Assembly: GCA_006937955.1 (NCBI GenBank)
Contig: SSNP01000004.1
Location: 8,298,747 to 8,362,746 of the forward strand
Reading direction: 5' to 3'
Length of the DNA: 64,000 nucleotides
DNA from: Pachypanchax playfairii
Taxonomy: Eukaryota; Chordata; Actinopteri; Cyprinodontiformes; Aplocheilidae
Positions 11,096 through 22,320 of the stretch are shown in pieces. Each line of letters starts with the position of its first letter. The first letter of the stretch is position 1. The position numbers and the translations under genes are program-made. The notes under the pieces were generated by a model. That model was not told the origin of the DNA, ran no database searches, and worked only from the letters and a program-made list of their open reading frames with translations.

Positions 11096-11810
11096 CCTGA
11101 AACAAGGAGCAGTGAGGAAAACATGTGTTTGACTTCACACGCCCACAATGTCCTAAATCATCATGTCTATTACATGTTTATGATACAGACTAGATAATAA
11201 ACTCTGGATTTGAAACAAGAGACAACCATGTCAGCCATTCTCATGGATCAAATGTCACGCCTTTTAAATGTATGCTTGGACATGCTATCACTGTAACAAC
11301 AACATGCACAAAAAGGTTGTCACATGCATCCTTAAAAACCTGTCGATCACGTGCACACACAAACAAATACAAACAAATGCATCTTCATCGGTCCGCGGCC
11401 CCTGCAGACTGCAGTCCTTTAGCCCTTGGACACAGATTATGGTTCGGATTAAAATCCTGCCTCCTATGACAGTCTCGCGATTGACAGGCGTTTGGATCTG
11501 CGGTATATAGACCGAACATTAAACCCTCAAGCTGTCAAAAGGGCGCAATAAAAACCGAAGGGACGTCAACAAGCGCGTTAATTCTCCAATAAAACGAATA
11601 TAACGAAAAAAATGAAAAAAAAAACAAACAAGCGGAATATTATATAAATAATAATGATAATAAAAAAAAGGGGGGGGGGCACCCGCAGACCATCGATCCG
11701 AGCAAACCCCTTACCGGAAGGCCCCCGTTTCCAATCACGTGTTCGTTTCACGTTAAAATCAATAAATCAGTAATCTATAAGACGGTGCAGCAGGAAGGCG
11801 TGAAGTTTAC

Positions 11811-11939
11811 CTGTCAGCGATCCCGTTGTGATGATCAGAAGCGACCAACGATGTGTGAGAGGATGAGAGGAGGAGCTTGTTTTTTACGCACCCTGCACCA
11901 GCTGAGGGCGGAGAGATGCGCGCGAGCTGTAACCACCAC

Positions 11940-11950
<11 letters not shown>
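11811..11950 (-). promoter_or_regulatory. cers4: probable non-coding first exon and core promoter of the ceramide synthase gene
   Basis: A good minus-strand donor, GACAG followed by GTAAAC, lies at the left edge (11811/11810). It would pair with the acceptor before the start codon, giving a ~714-base first intron. The right boundary and transcription start are guesses. The stretch is locally CpG-containing (GCGCGCG near 11919-11925). A CACGTG E-box next to a CCAAT box lies at about 11732-11742, inside the proposed intron. Confidence 0.4.

Positions 11951-11976
<26 letters not shown>
11941..11976. repeat. (ATC)12 microsatellite
   Basis: Twelve ATC units follow three CCA units (11932-11940), next to the putative ceramide synthase promoter. 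Confidence 0.95.
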
Positions 11977-12450
11977 TGGGTTTTAAATGCCATTGTACAC
12001 GAAGCAAAGAGCCACGACCATTATTTATAAGTCAGAACTGATAAACCGTCTGTTAACATGCTGCAAACAGGAAATGTTCTGATCACTTAAACTGCAGTTA
12101 TTGTCTCGCCATGTAAACAGATATAGTGTACTTCCAATAAGCAGCATGAAGCAGTAAGAGGTGGTTGAAAACTTTTGCACAGTCAGCTGTTGAGTGTGTT
12201 TGATGGCTGTTTTCCTACAGGAAACTTGAAAAGATGTTCATTTCTAATTCTAATCATTTAAAGACAACAGTCAGAGATTTCACTTAAATTAATATTTAAC
12301 AATAAATATATTAATATCAGTTAGTTGAATGTCTTATAAATCCCTTTTTTGGAGCTTTTAACCATGTTGTGGTGTTATTTACTTAAAAAAAAGTGTTTTT
12401 GGGCCTAATATACACATTTGTCAGTAATCCTACTGCATCAATCTACACAA

Positions 12451-12476
12451 TTTATGTGCTAAAAAAAGCACATAAA
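12451..12476. repeat. short perfect hairpin
   Basis: TTTATGTGCT and AGCACATAAA are perfect 10-base inverted arms separated by AAAAAA. The surrounding 500 bases hold no gene. Confidence 0.7.
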
Positions 12477-12515
12477 GTATTTTTTTGTTGAAATAGTGTT
12501 TTTCTATTCATCTGT

Positions 12516-12860
12516 TCTCTAAACCTGCTTCTTCCTGTTCAGGGTCGCAGGGAGCTGGTGTCTATCTCCAGCAATCAGGAGGCGAGAGACAGAGGACACC
12601 CTGGACAGGTCACCAGTCCATCACAGGGCTACACATAGACAAACAACCATTCACACACCTAGGGACAATTTAGAGTCACCAATTAACCTCTTGCATGTTT
12701 TTGGGCTGTTGGAGGAAGCCAGAGTCTCTGGAGAAAACCTACGCATGCACGAGGACAACATACAAACTTCATGCAGAAAAGTCCCAGCCCGGAATCAAAC
12801 CCAGGACCTTCTCACTGCAAGGAAACAGCTCTACCAACTGCACCACCAAAAATATTTTCA
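12516..12860. mobile_element. dispersed teleost repeat, probable LINE 3' region
   Basis: The stretch carries blocks I recognise from a very common fish interspersed repeat: GGGTCGCAGGG, CCAGTCCATCACAGGGC, GGGACAATTTAGAGTCACCA, and TTTTTGGGCTGTTGGAGGAAG, here with substitutions and ending in a tRNA-like 'accaactgcaccacc' tail. The exact family name is not asserted. Open readings across it are not host genes. Confidence 0.7.
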
Positions 12861-15090
12861 GTTTAACATACTTTCCATTACTGTAAACAAACAACGGCAC
12901 ACTTTCAACACCTAGAATGAAAAGCCAAGTATTGGGATAAATATTTGATTAGAAACAGACGCTGATGAAAAGTGTGCATGTACATCCTGTCTCCGATAGC
13001 ACTGATTATTAAACAGTCCCGCCAAGAAAGCCGATAAGATTCACAGGTATGTTCAGACAATAGCGTGTTTCATACCAGTCATTCTCCAGCATGTGAAGTG
13101 AAAAGTTTCGCCAAGAAAACTCCTACACAGATAACATGTCCAAACTTCCTGTTTTTACCAAAGCTTTTAATCATGGTGTCATTTTTTTATGGCAGACACT
13201 GATTTGTAGTAGATTTTCCTAAACTCAAGCTCCAGTTGCTACCCGCTTGTAGTGTAATATTATAGGAATAATGTCATCAAGATATAATAATCTACATTTG
13301 TATGTCAAATACATGTTTCATAGTCAAACTACCATTTGCTCTGAGAGGTCATCAACACCCTGAGGACACTTACAGAAAGTTCAGAGTAACTTTAGTTTAT
13401 CTTATTCTGGATTTGAGACAATAAACTCTGGGTTTTTCAGGGTTATGAAATCTGCTTCAGTCCAGTGGTTCTAAGAAGGTACAGCTCCTCGTGCTTTTTG
13501 AGCAGACTGTGAGACTCATGCCGTCAGTAGGAAGATAAAACTTGTTCTTATCTGGTGTCATACAGCTGAGCAGAAGATCAGTGTGATGCTGACTCGTGAC
13601 TGTTCAGGGCGCAGCGTGAAGAGATGAAAAGATTTTACTGTCTTCAGTCCTAGAATTTTTGAGATAAATCCACTCATCTTGCACATTCAGAAACATTCTC
13701 AGGGTTGTGAGTCTCTGATATTATAACTTTATTTGTCAGAGTTGTGCCACAGAAACCATGACAAGTAATGATTGTTATATCATGTTACATGCTTAAATGA
13801 CATAGACAGACATTACAGTAAAGGGGCCTTAGTGTGTTTAGTATTTACAGATTCATCCTGCAGTTGTCAGCTGCTGCCTTGTTCACATGCCATAATAAAT
13901 GCTTTCCTTGTTCTCATTACCTGATGAATAACCCAGTTCTCAGGGACTCACAAAAACACCCACAGACCTGCAACGACAGGCAACCATTGCACAATGTGCA
14001 TCACGTTCCCTCATACATGTATAATCTCATATAATTCATTTGTTTCCCAGTAGTGAGACATCATTATATCTACGAGACACTGTTAGGATGCAACTCACAT
14101 GTTACTGCATTTGTTGTAATTATATTTTTACTAAAATCCCGATTGAGTGATCAAATTAAAGTACAAAGAAAAAGGTGTGAAACAAACTTCCTTTTTACAT
14201 ACTTTCCACCAACTAAATGAGTTTCAGTGTCTCAGATCCAGTTTCCAGCATGAGATCAAAATGAACAAAGTCAGAAAGCAGCAAGAAAATGACTAAATGT
14301 CAAGAATATTTGTGTGACAGCGGGGAATCAGACGGGACAGAAACTGTCGTTCATCAATCAGGAGTTCCTGCGTGGAGCAACAACAACACAAGTAAAAGAT
14401 TTACATCTAAGGTGAGGCTCTTAGCTTTGCACCCCTCTGTCTGGGACAGCAATAACACAGCTGGGAGGTGAAGAATGTGGACAGGAAACCGGTCCTTAAC
14501 AGCAGCAGCAGCATTAAGAATCGGCTGAGCGAAGCGCCAAACCCTGGCTGGTTTACAGTTAGCTTCCAGCCTAAGCAGAAGCTCTCTGTAGGTTCAGAGG
14601 GAAAAAAACATGTCTCACTTTTCTAATTGTTGCATGCTTGAAGTATTATTTGATTTTCCTGTTTTGATGATCAGTGACATGCAGAAAGGGTTCATTAAGC
14701 TTTATGTTCAAGTCCCTCAGATGAAGACTGAAAATCCTTTTTGTTCTTTCAGATGTTTTGATGTGGCTGCAGACACAGCAGGGTGTCTGGTCTCAGCTCT
14801 CTGTTGTAGCAACCATGCAAAAACGTATTTCCTGTCTTTAAAAAATCTTTCTACATCCGGACATTTCTTATACTGTCTAATTTTATTCATCAGCGTGTTG
14901 ATGTTGTCATCAGTTTCACCTTGAACCCACAAAGTGAGGCTGGTTGACTCTGCAGCTTTACACTCCAAAGTCAAGGTTTCAAAGCCTCCCTGTGTTAGCA
15001 CAAACATTACATATATTTATTTGAACTCCTAGAGTTGCTTTCAGGGGCAAATGTTTGACCTCTACCCTCACTTGACTGCTCTGCCTTTTA
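12861..15090. other. intergenic, nothing recognised
   Basis: Between the ceramide synthase and fibrillin genes. Several short open readings on both strands lack splice context or domain resemblance. Confidence 0.5.
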
Positions 15091-15091
15091 T

Positions 15092-15110
15092 GTCCACCAG
15101 AGGGCGCCAA
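15092..15110 (+). promoter_or_regulatory. CTCF-like motif in the ceramide synthase-fibrillin interval
   Basis: GTCCACCAGAGGGCGCCA agrees by eye with about 16 of 19 positions of the CTCF consensus, in the same orientation as the motif at 2107-2125. Confidence 0.5.
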
Positions 15111-15162
15111 ATATCACATTAATAACAGAAACCTGTCAGTGGAGAACCTTGATAAAACATCC

Positions 15163-15258
<96 letters not shown>
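15163..15258. repeat. (CTAA)n microsatellite, about 24 copies
   Basis: Perfect tetranucleotide array. It is followed by a short piece (15268-15300) resembling the tail of the dispersed repeat at 12516-12860, suggesting the array sits at the end of a truncated insertion. Confidence 0.95.
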
Positions 15259-15259
15259 G

Positions 15260-18200
15260 TGTTCTGGCACCCAGGACCTTCTTGCTGCAACATCTCCACC
15301 GTGCAACCCGAATATATTAACATGGAAGATAATTTTATTTACCTCGTATTTACACGTTTTTATTTCTCTTTTCTATTTTTAAAATTTGTAGATATTTTTG
15401 TAGAGCACCTTTGTTACTTTATCTGCACTAATAAGGAAAAAAGTTTGCTACCTGGAATAATAATAGATCTTTGCCACTGTTATCAATGTCAAAATGTTGT
15501 ATTTGTTTGGTTTAAGGTGCTCTAAAAGCTATGAGTTTCTTGCATGACATATATGCCACAAAATATCAATATTTCCATACGGGCCACCCATTGAAAATGT
15601 CCTAACTCCAACCCACTGCCTCAGTGTAACAAAAGCACGCTCTGTTTGTCATCATTTCACTCCTCATACCCCAAATCATTTTTAATTTCTTTTTTTTTTA
15701 CTCATAATGATCTTTTATTTTGCAGATTTTAAGAACACTCCAGGTGTGTACAGCTGCAAGCTGCACGTTTGGATGTCCAAATAGAGTTTTGTGTTGAATG
15801 TCTTCAAGGAGGTAAATTTTATTATCTTCAGGATGCAGGAGGTTTAAATATCCGATATGAGGTCAGCTACAAGGCCTCTGTCACCCACCTGTTTACAGCT
15901 TTAATTAACAAGCAAACTTTAAGACAGATGGAGGGGATGTCATCCGTCATGTCAAGCTGGGGGGAAGTCTGTAAACGTTTAGAAGATCAACAGATCAAAA
16001 CGTTGGAAGCACTAGAAGAATAAACCAACGATGAAGTCAAGAGAAAGATGAAGTTACTAAAATCAGAAAGAAACAGAATCATAATTTAACAGTTTTTTAT
16101 TGAACTAAAGCTTCAACTGAGGTCATAACAATCAGTTTTATTTGTATTTGCAGGTGTTTTCCTTCTGATGGAGACGTCCATAAAAACTATTTTTTTGCAG
16201 ACACAGTGAACAAAAAGAACGAAAAGACTACTTCAATTAGGAAAAACATTAAGCAGGCAAAAACTATTCCGTGTAATCGGAAACACATTTTCATAGAGAC
16301 AGTAAACAAGAATCACGAGAAAATTTTTTTTAATGAGAACCTGAAGTTAGAAAAACTAAGAGCATATATTTGTGACTTTGCCAGCAGTTTATTTCAAGAA
16401 ACACAAATGAAGTTAATTTGTTTGTTTTGGACAATTCCTTGACATGTCCTCTGAGTCTTTTTGTCTTCAGCTCTCCCAAATGAGTTTAATCACAGGACCA
16501 TCGCAGGTAAAAAAAAAGTACCTGAAATTTTTGGAAAGAGAAACCAGGTGAAGTAGTAAAATGATTGTTTTTAGCCTCTAATTTACCAGCTGATGCTTCA
16601 TCATAATGATCGGCTCTCACACATTCCTCGCTTCAGTTTAAAGGTCACATGTGATCAGATGTTCCTCAGCAAAGGTGCATTCATTTATATCCTATTTTTC
16701 ACACATTATTATTCTAAGACCTGAATTTTTTGAGAGTACGGATGAAGTAAAAGACACAACTGACATAAAATGTACAACTAAAGAGGTGATCGTCAACATT
16801 CATGTTCATGTGGAAGTTTATTTGATTGACAAGTTGATGTGAAACCAGATGGGTTTGGAGGAATGGGATAATTTATAGTGAAAAGATATTTTAAAAACCA
16901 AATGTTTTTATTTTTTTAATCCAGTAATGTTCCATTTCACTCAAATTTCAGTTAGATCTTCACCTGGTTTCGGTTTTGTTGTGAATAAAATGTAACATTA
17001 GTGAATTTCCCAGTTGCTCCTCTTCATTCTGTAATTTGCACTTTAACATCTGACAGCGCTCCAGACTTACTGATTACAAAAGCATCTGAACAAACATTTA
17101 AAAGTTTGATAACCTCCACTTTACTCTTCCTTCATCTCAGCGGGGCCTCGGTTTCGTCCCCTTTCGGCTTTGCGTGCCGGGACATGAACGTCTCCGTCTC
17201 CCTACTTCAGCTTCTCATTGTCTTTCAGTGACATCACTGAATTACACACAGCTTCACATCTTTCATTATGATTTTGGTAATGATTATTATTATCATACCA
17301 TCAGTCTTTGTAGATGCATCATATCTGGCTGACTTCCATTAACTACAGGACCGGGACAAAATGAAAAGCCCGGTTCTGGTGCTGGGTTGCATGTTAGAAA
17401 GTGAATGGAAACGCAGTGAGGTCATCTGAGGTCACTTATCACACTTGACCCTTTGTAACTATTATCATGTAAACAAACCTTATCATCACCTGACCATCAT
17501 TCCTCAAAGGGACACCACCCACAATGTCTCTGCAGCAACTTCTCACAAGAGACTCTTTTCATTTCTTTTATTCATATTTTGAAGCGGTTTTAAATAATTG
17601 CTCTCTAATTCTTTTACATTGTCTCATGTCGCTGCTCTTTGTTCCAGCTGGTAATTACTGTGCTGTCTTTATGAGTATCTCACTGCAGGATGATCTCTGC
17701 AGACAGGAACTCTTATCAAGCATCAGCTGCAACAACCAGGAATCTGTTGAAGCTCCTACAAATCGTTTACACTCATGTCTGTGGGTGGGGAGACTGTGGG
17801 AATCTGCACACAGAATGTTGAATGAAAAATGTGGAGACAAACAACTTTTTAGTAACATTTCAAGCTAAAACTTCGAATGAGAAATCTTAAAACTGTGGGA
17901 AGTTTGTTCAGAAGAACTTTGAACATGTTTGCAGTTTGCTGCACAGACATTATCGTTATGCATCATGCACCATGTGACGGTCCTGTAGATGGGAAACTGG
18001 CCAGCTTTAAAAAAAAAAACACTGCGACCTAAATGTTTTTCTACGTCTCCTCCCATTACATACACATCCCCCAGCTTTCAAAGAAAATAACGAGGTATGT
18101 GGAATGCTTTTCCAGAACTTTCCCACATTTTCCACAATTCATTCTCGTCTCGGCCGTCACCAGTTGCACAGCTTTTGTTAAAGCAGAGACCTCATCAGTT

Positions 18201-18700
18201 AAAGAAATGAGGGATCACATCAATAAATCACTCTAATATCCACCTCAGCACATCCATTTCTTTGTTACAGTCTGTTTGATATAATCTGTGTAAATCCAGG
18301 AGTTACTATAAATCAATAAATAAACTCAGTAACTATTTGAATGTAAAAGAACAACAGTATAAACAGGATTTTAACCACAGTGACAGCTGTAGGTGGATAA
18401 CCACTCATCACCGGGCTGCGCAGGTGGTTTCCCTGAACTGACCTGAAATCTGTGCTCATGTCATGTGTCAACAAGAGTCGAGAGTTTTTACCTCTGGAAA
18501 GCCTGGACGTGGAAGCGACTTCGGCTCTGCGAGGTTCCTCCCTCGTTCTGGGTGGTTTTAATAATCTCTCCCTGTTTTTGATGTTTTGGTTTCAGCTAGT
18601 TTCACTCATCATAATGTCAAATTAGTTTTAGAAGGTGTTGAAACGTGCTAATGAAATAATGTTTATGTTGAGAAATGTATGTAATTCTTGAAAGAGCCAC
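15260..18700. other. intergenic, mostly featureless
   Basis: AT-rich. Apart from the weak fragment at 15769-16023 I see no gene, RNA or repeat family. Confidence 0.45.
15769..16023 (+). pseudogene. possible orphan exon or degraded coding fragment
   Basis: An 84-codon open reading with a balanced composition and a Glu/Leu-rich, possibly helical end (CKRLEDQQIKTLEALEE, stop TAA). An acceptor-like tract (TCTTTTATTTTGCAG, ending 15725) lies upstream, though the frame is not open back to it. I recognise no family, and no partner exons were found. It could be chance. Confidence 0.2.
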
Positions 18701-18701
18701 A

Positions 18702-18830
18702 TAAAAAATAAATAAAATAAAATAAAATAAAATAAAATAAAATAAAATAAAATAAAATAAAATAAAATAAAATAAAATAAAATAAAATAAAATAAAATAA
18801 AATAAAATAAAATAAAATAAAATAAAATAA
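18702..18830. repeat. (AAAAT)n microsatellite, about 24 copies
   Basis: Near-perfect pentanucleotide array, starting with one imperfect AAAAAATAAAT segment. The Phe/Tyr-rich minus-strand open reading across it is an artefact of the repeat. Confidence 0.95.
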
Positions 18831-21640
18831 GCTTTGATTGAAAATAATGTTCTGGTTTATTTATTTGTGTCATTCTGCTTCATGATTGAAATAATTCCAT
18901 TTGATCCTTTTTGTTTTCAACCTTATCTCGTTTCTCCTTCAGCTCCATTCCTTCAGTCCTCTGGGCTCCTGACCCCTGCTGGGCATAAAACCTTCACTGA
19001 TCCCCTTTCAGGAATTTGCCCTACATCTTCAAAATAGTGTGTCGTGGCTGTAAATCACATGACCAGTATTAGAGTATGGTCTTAATGAAGATGGACGTGC
19101 TGGAAGAGGAACATCCAGCAGGACTTACATTCCTCAGTCAGGTTCCTGCAGTTATGGTGATCACATACACGCCCGCTCACTGTCACTTTGACATGTACTT
19201 AAACTCAATATCTATAACATTATTCTTAGTTTAAACCTTCATGAACTATCTGCCATCAATGAAATCTTTTTAATCTTTACACATAATTTGTCTTTTTGCT
19301 CTATAAAAATGACACAAACACAATAAATTACAGAGATGAGAAAAGACATGCCTTTGTTTAGCACTTTATTGATTCCTAAATATCACTGAATAATCATAAG
19401 AGGGTGTTGATCTCTGACATTTATACAGAAAATAGAAGCTTTACAGTGTTTGGTGAGAGTTCTTTATGTTAATCAAGTCAAACAAAGAACTGATAGCAGA
19501 GTGTGAATAATCACCAGCCTTCAAGTAGTCCCAGATGCTTGAGACCACGTTGTTGTAAGTCTACACACTTCTTCATCAAGTCCACACACTTCCACTGTCA
19601 TGACTAAAACATGTTTTGTTGCAACTAATTTAATGAGAAATCTTTGAAAAGCTATTTAAACGTTTCTATCCTGATCTTGAAATAGCAAGAAATGTATCAA
19701 ACCACAAAAATGATGAACTGGCAGTTAAGCGACCTCACAGGCTCTTTCAAGAGTTCACAGAGTCTGTCTAAAACCAGACACTCAAAGCTCCAAATATTGA
19801 CTCTTACAGCTCCTCAGCATTGGGCTGGAAGACCAAACAGCTGGACCGCCACGGCGCTGTCTTTCATCGTGTCAGCTCCTCCCCTCCTGCCCTCAAGGCT
19901 CTGTGGGCTTATGTACCAACAGAGCTGCTTTCTCCATGTGGGGGGCCCTCCACTCTTCAAAGGGCTCCATGTTGCAGCTCTGCTGTGGTGACAAGCAGCT
20001 AGGGCCCAGCTGAGCAGGACGGCACTTGTCTACGCAGAGGAAACACATGTTGGAGATCGGGTTTGAGCAACTTCTGGTTTGGACGGAGTTAGAAAGCGAT
20101 TAAGAAATTAACAAAAACAAATATTCTTGGGAAGCAAGTTGGAAATCATTGGCTTGTAATTCATACAGACTTTCATGTTGATGAGTAGTTTAAAAATATG
20201 TCAATACTTATATGATCATGTGATAAAAAAAACATAATGAGCAAAATAAAATTTCATTTTACGAGATGACTTTTGATTAGATTAAACTCTCAGTTTAATC
20301 AACATGATCAGTGAAAGACAAAGAAAAGCAGAAGTTATTTTTATGATTTAGGAAACAAAGCTGGCCGCTTGTTGCTTTTGTTCGAAGCTAAATGTCTGAA
20401 AAGTCATGATGGCGGAGGTCTTAACCTTGTATGGAGTTTTGTATATGTACAACCAAACATTTGTATAGTGACCGTTAGTGTATGCAAACAGTTCAGAGTG
20501 TGAAATTTGACTCATCATCTCTTCAGATCTTCTCTCTTGTTGGTACAAATGTATATAACTCCATGTCTACACTAACCCCCCCCCCCCATCTTACTTTGGT
20601 TTGTGTAAAAGTCCTGGGTGGTCCATTGATATGGGGCTTTAATAGGCCTTAAACCATATGCACGTCTCATGAAGATAGAAGTTTGACCGTGAACAAGTGT
20701 ACCACAGACTTCAACTTCTCATAAAGACGATGAGTGAGTTTGTTCATTTATTTTATTTGAACTTGTACAGCACTTTCAAATTAAAGGTCCGGTCCTTCCT
20801 TATACCCACTTGGAAACTTTAATTACTTTTATTTAACCAGGATTACATACATACAGATAAACAGAACAAACACATGTTAAAAATGGTATAAACAACTATT
20901 CATATGTATTAATGGAGGAAAACAGTAACATTCCCCCATCACTGTATTTTTTCTTAAAATTATTAAAAGATATGGATATTTTTGAAGATCATGGTGAGTT
21001 GAATGAATATGCTGTTTTGCTAAAGTCTGTCAAAACCTGGAGAATATATAAAATCAGCCACTGGGAGGCCCACAAATGGTAACTGTTACAGCTGACAGAA
21101 AATAGGGCACTGAGGCATTCTGGGAGTTTTCCCAACAAAGCTTTATAAATGAACTCACAGCCAGATGTGACACAAACACAGGATGACTGATGGAAGGATC
21201 AATGCTGATCTGTAAATAGTTTAATTTAAATAATTTTCTTGTTTTTATGGCTGATTTTAAAGCAGCAGCAGAATGGACCAGGTTGTCTTCTGATTGGACT
21301 GTCTTTTCTTCTGCTTGTCCACTACACCTGTGTTACACAAGAAAAGATTTAACAAGAGTTTCACACTCATTAAAGGTTTTTTATGGTTTTCCCAGCACAC
21401 AAACTGACAGCACAAGGGCGCACGCATGACGTAAAACACATCGACACACACGTGAATGCTGCATGAATAGATGAGGAGATGCTTGTTGTTGCATTTAGAA
21501 GAGGGGATGAGACAACTACAAGGATTTATACATTGTAACTAAATGCATTGCATGAACAATATTTGAAGACTTAAAATCAACTTAAAACAGAGTTTCATGT
21601 TCAGAATATTTTGAGCTTATTCAGCTTTGATGATCAGGTA
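18831..21640. other. intergenic, with a locally GC-rich patch
   Basis: No supported gene. A patch at about 19800-20040 is clearly richer in G+C than its surroundings; it is discussed as a finding. A fragment near 20825-20845 (CTTTTATTTAACCAGG) resembles a common fish repeat. A run of C is present at about 20574-20587. Confidence 0.4.
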
Positions 21641-21649
21641 TAGTTTATG

Positions 21650-22320
21650 CCGGTAGCCTTTTCAGGATGAGCCTAGCTGAGCTCCAGGAGCCAAGACTCA
21701 ACCACCAGATACTCACCGGCAAGCCCCCACCCCAGGCATAGCTCCAGGGGGTGCCCTGGTCTCCTCATTCTGAGCGAGGTTATCTGCTCGTTGTTTCTAA
21801 GGTATTTGAAGCCCCTTTAGCTTTACTCCTCACCTGCAGCCAATTTGCCATGGGAGATCCTACCAGGGCTTTACTCCCCAGACAACATAGCCTCCAGTGT
21901 ACTCAAACCCCTTCACCACATTAAGGAGGGGATTCAGTGGGGGGGATACTGGATACAAGCAGCTGAAATGAAAACTTATGAGAGGAACTCTGTCATTCAG
22001 AAGGATTTTGAAGGAGAGCCGCAGCTTCTCCACATTGAAAGGAGTCAACTGAGGTGGTTCGGGCATCTGGTCAGGACGCTTCATGGATGCCTTTCAAATG
22101 GAGATTTTCCCGCTGGGATGAGATCCGTGGGCAGACCCCGAATCTGCTGTAGGGATTATATATCATGTCTGATGAGGAATGACTGTTACCCCATGAACTG
22201 AGAATGGATGGATGGATGGATGGATGGATGGATGGATGGATGGATGGATGGATGGATGGATGGATGGATGGATGGATGGATGGATGGATGGATGGATGGA
22301 TGGATGGATGGATGAAATCA
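21650..22320 (+). mobile_element. degenerate non-LTR retrotransposon 3' end with (GGAT)n tail
   Basis: A reading at 21845-22201 includes RSQLRWFGHLVRTLHGC and VGRPRICCRDYISCL, the C-terminal signature of a reverse-transcriptase ORF of fish LINEs. The sequence upstream (ctccaggagc, ccccaggcatagctccaggg, ggtgccctggtctcctcatt) is typical of the same element but out of frame and interrupted. The element ends directly in a GGAT array. It is a dead, 5'-truncated copy. Confidence 0.75.
22205..22314. repeat. (GGAT)n microsatellite, about 27 copies
   Basis: Perfect tetranucleotide array that forms the tail of the retrotransposon remnant. The minus-strand 'SIHP' reading is an artefact. Confidence 0.95.

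Noticed and set aside
15163..15258. Regular spacing suggesting a CRISPR-like array
   Set aside because: It is a simple CTAA tandem repeat with no spacers, in a vertebrate genome.
18628..18873. Minus-strand reading rich in Phe/Tyr/Leu resembling a membrane protein
   Set aside because: Produced entirely by the (AAAAT)n array.
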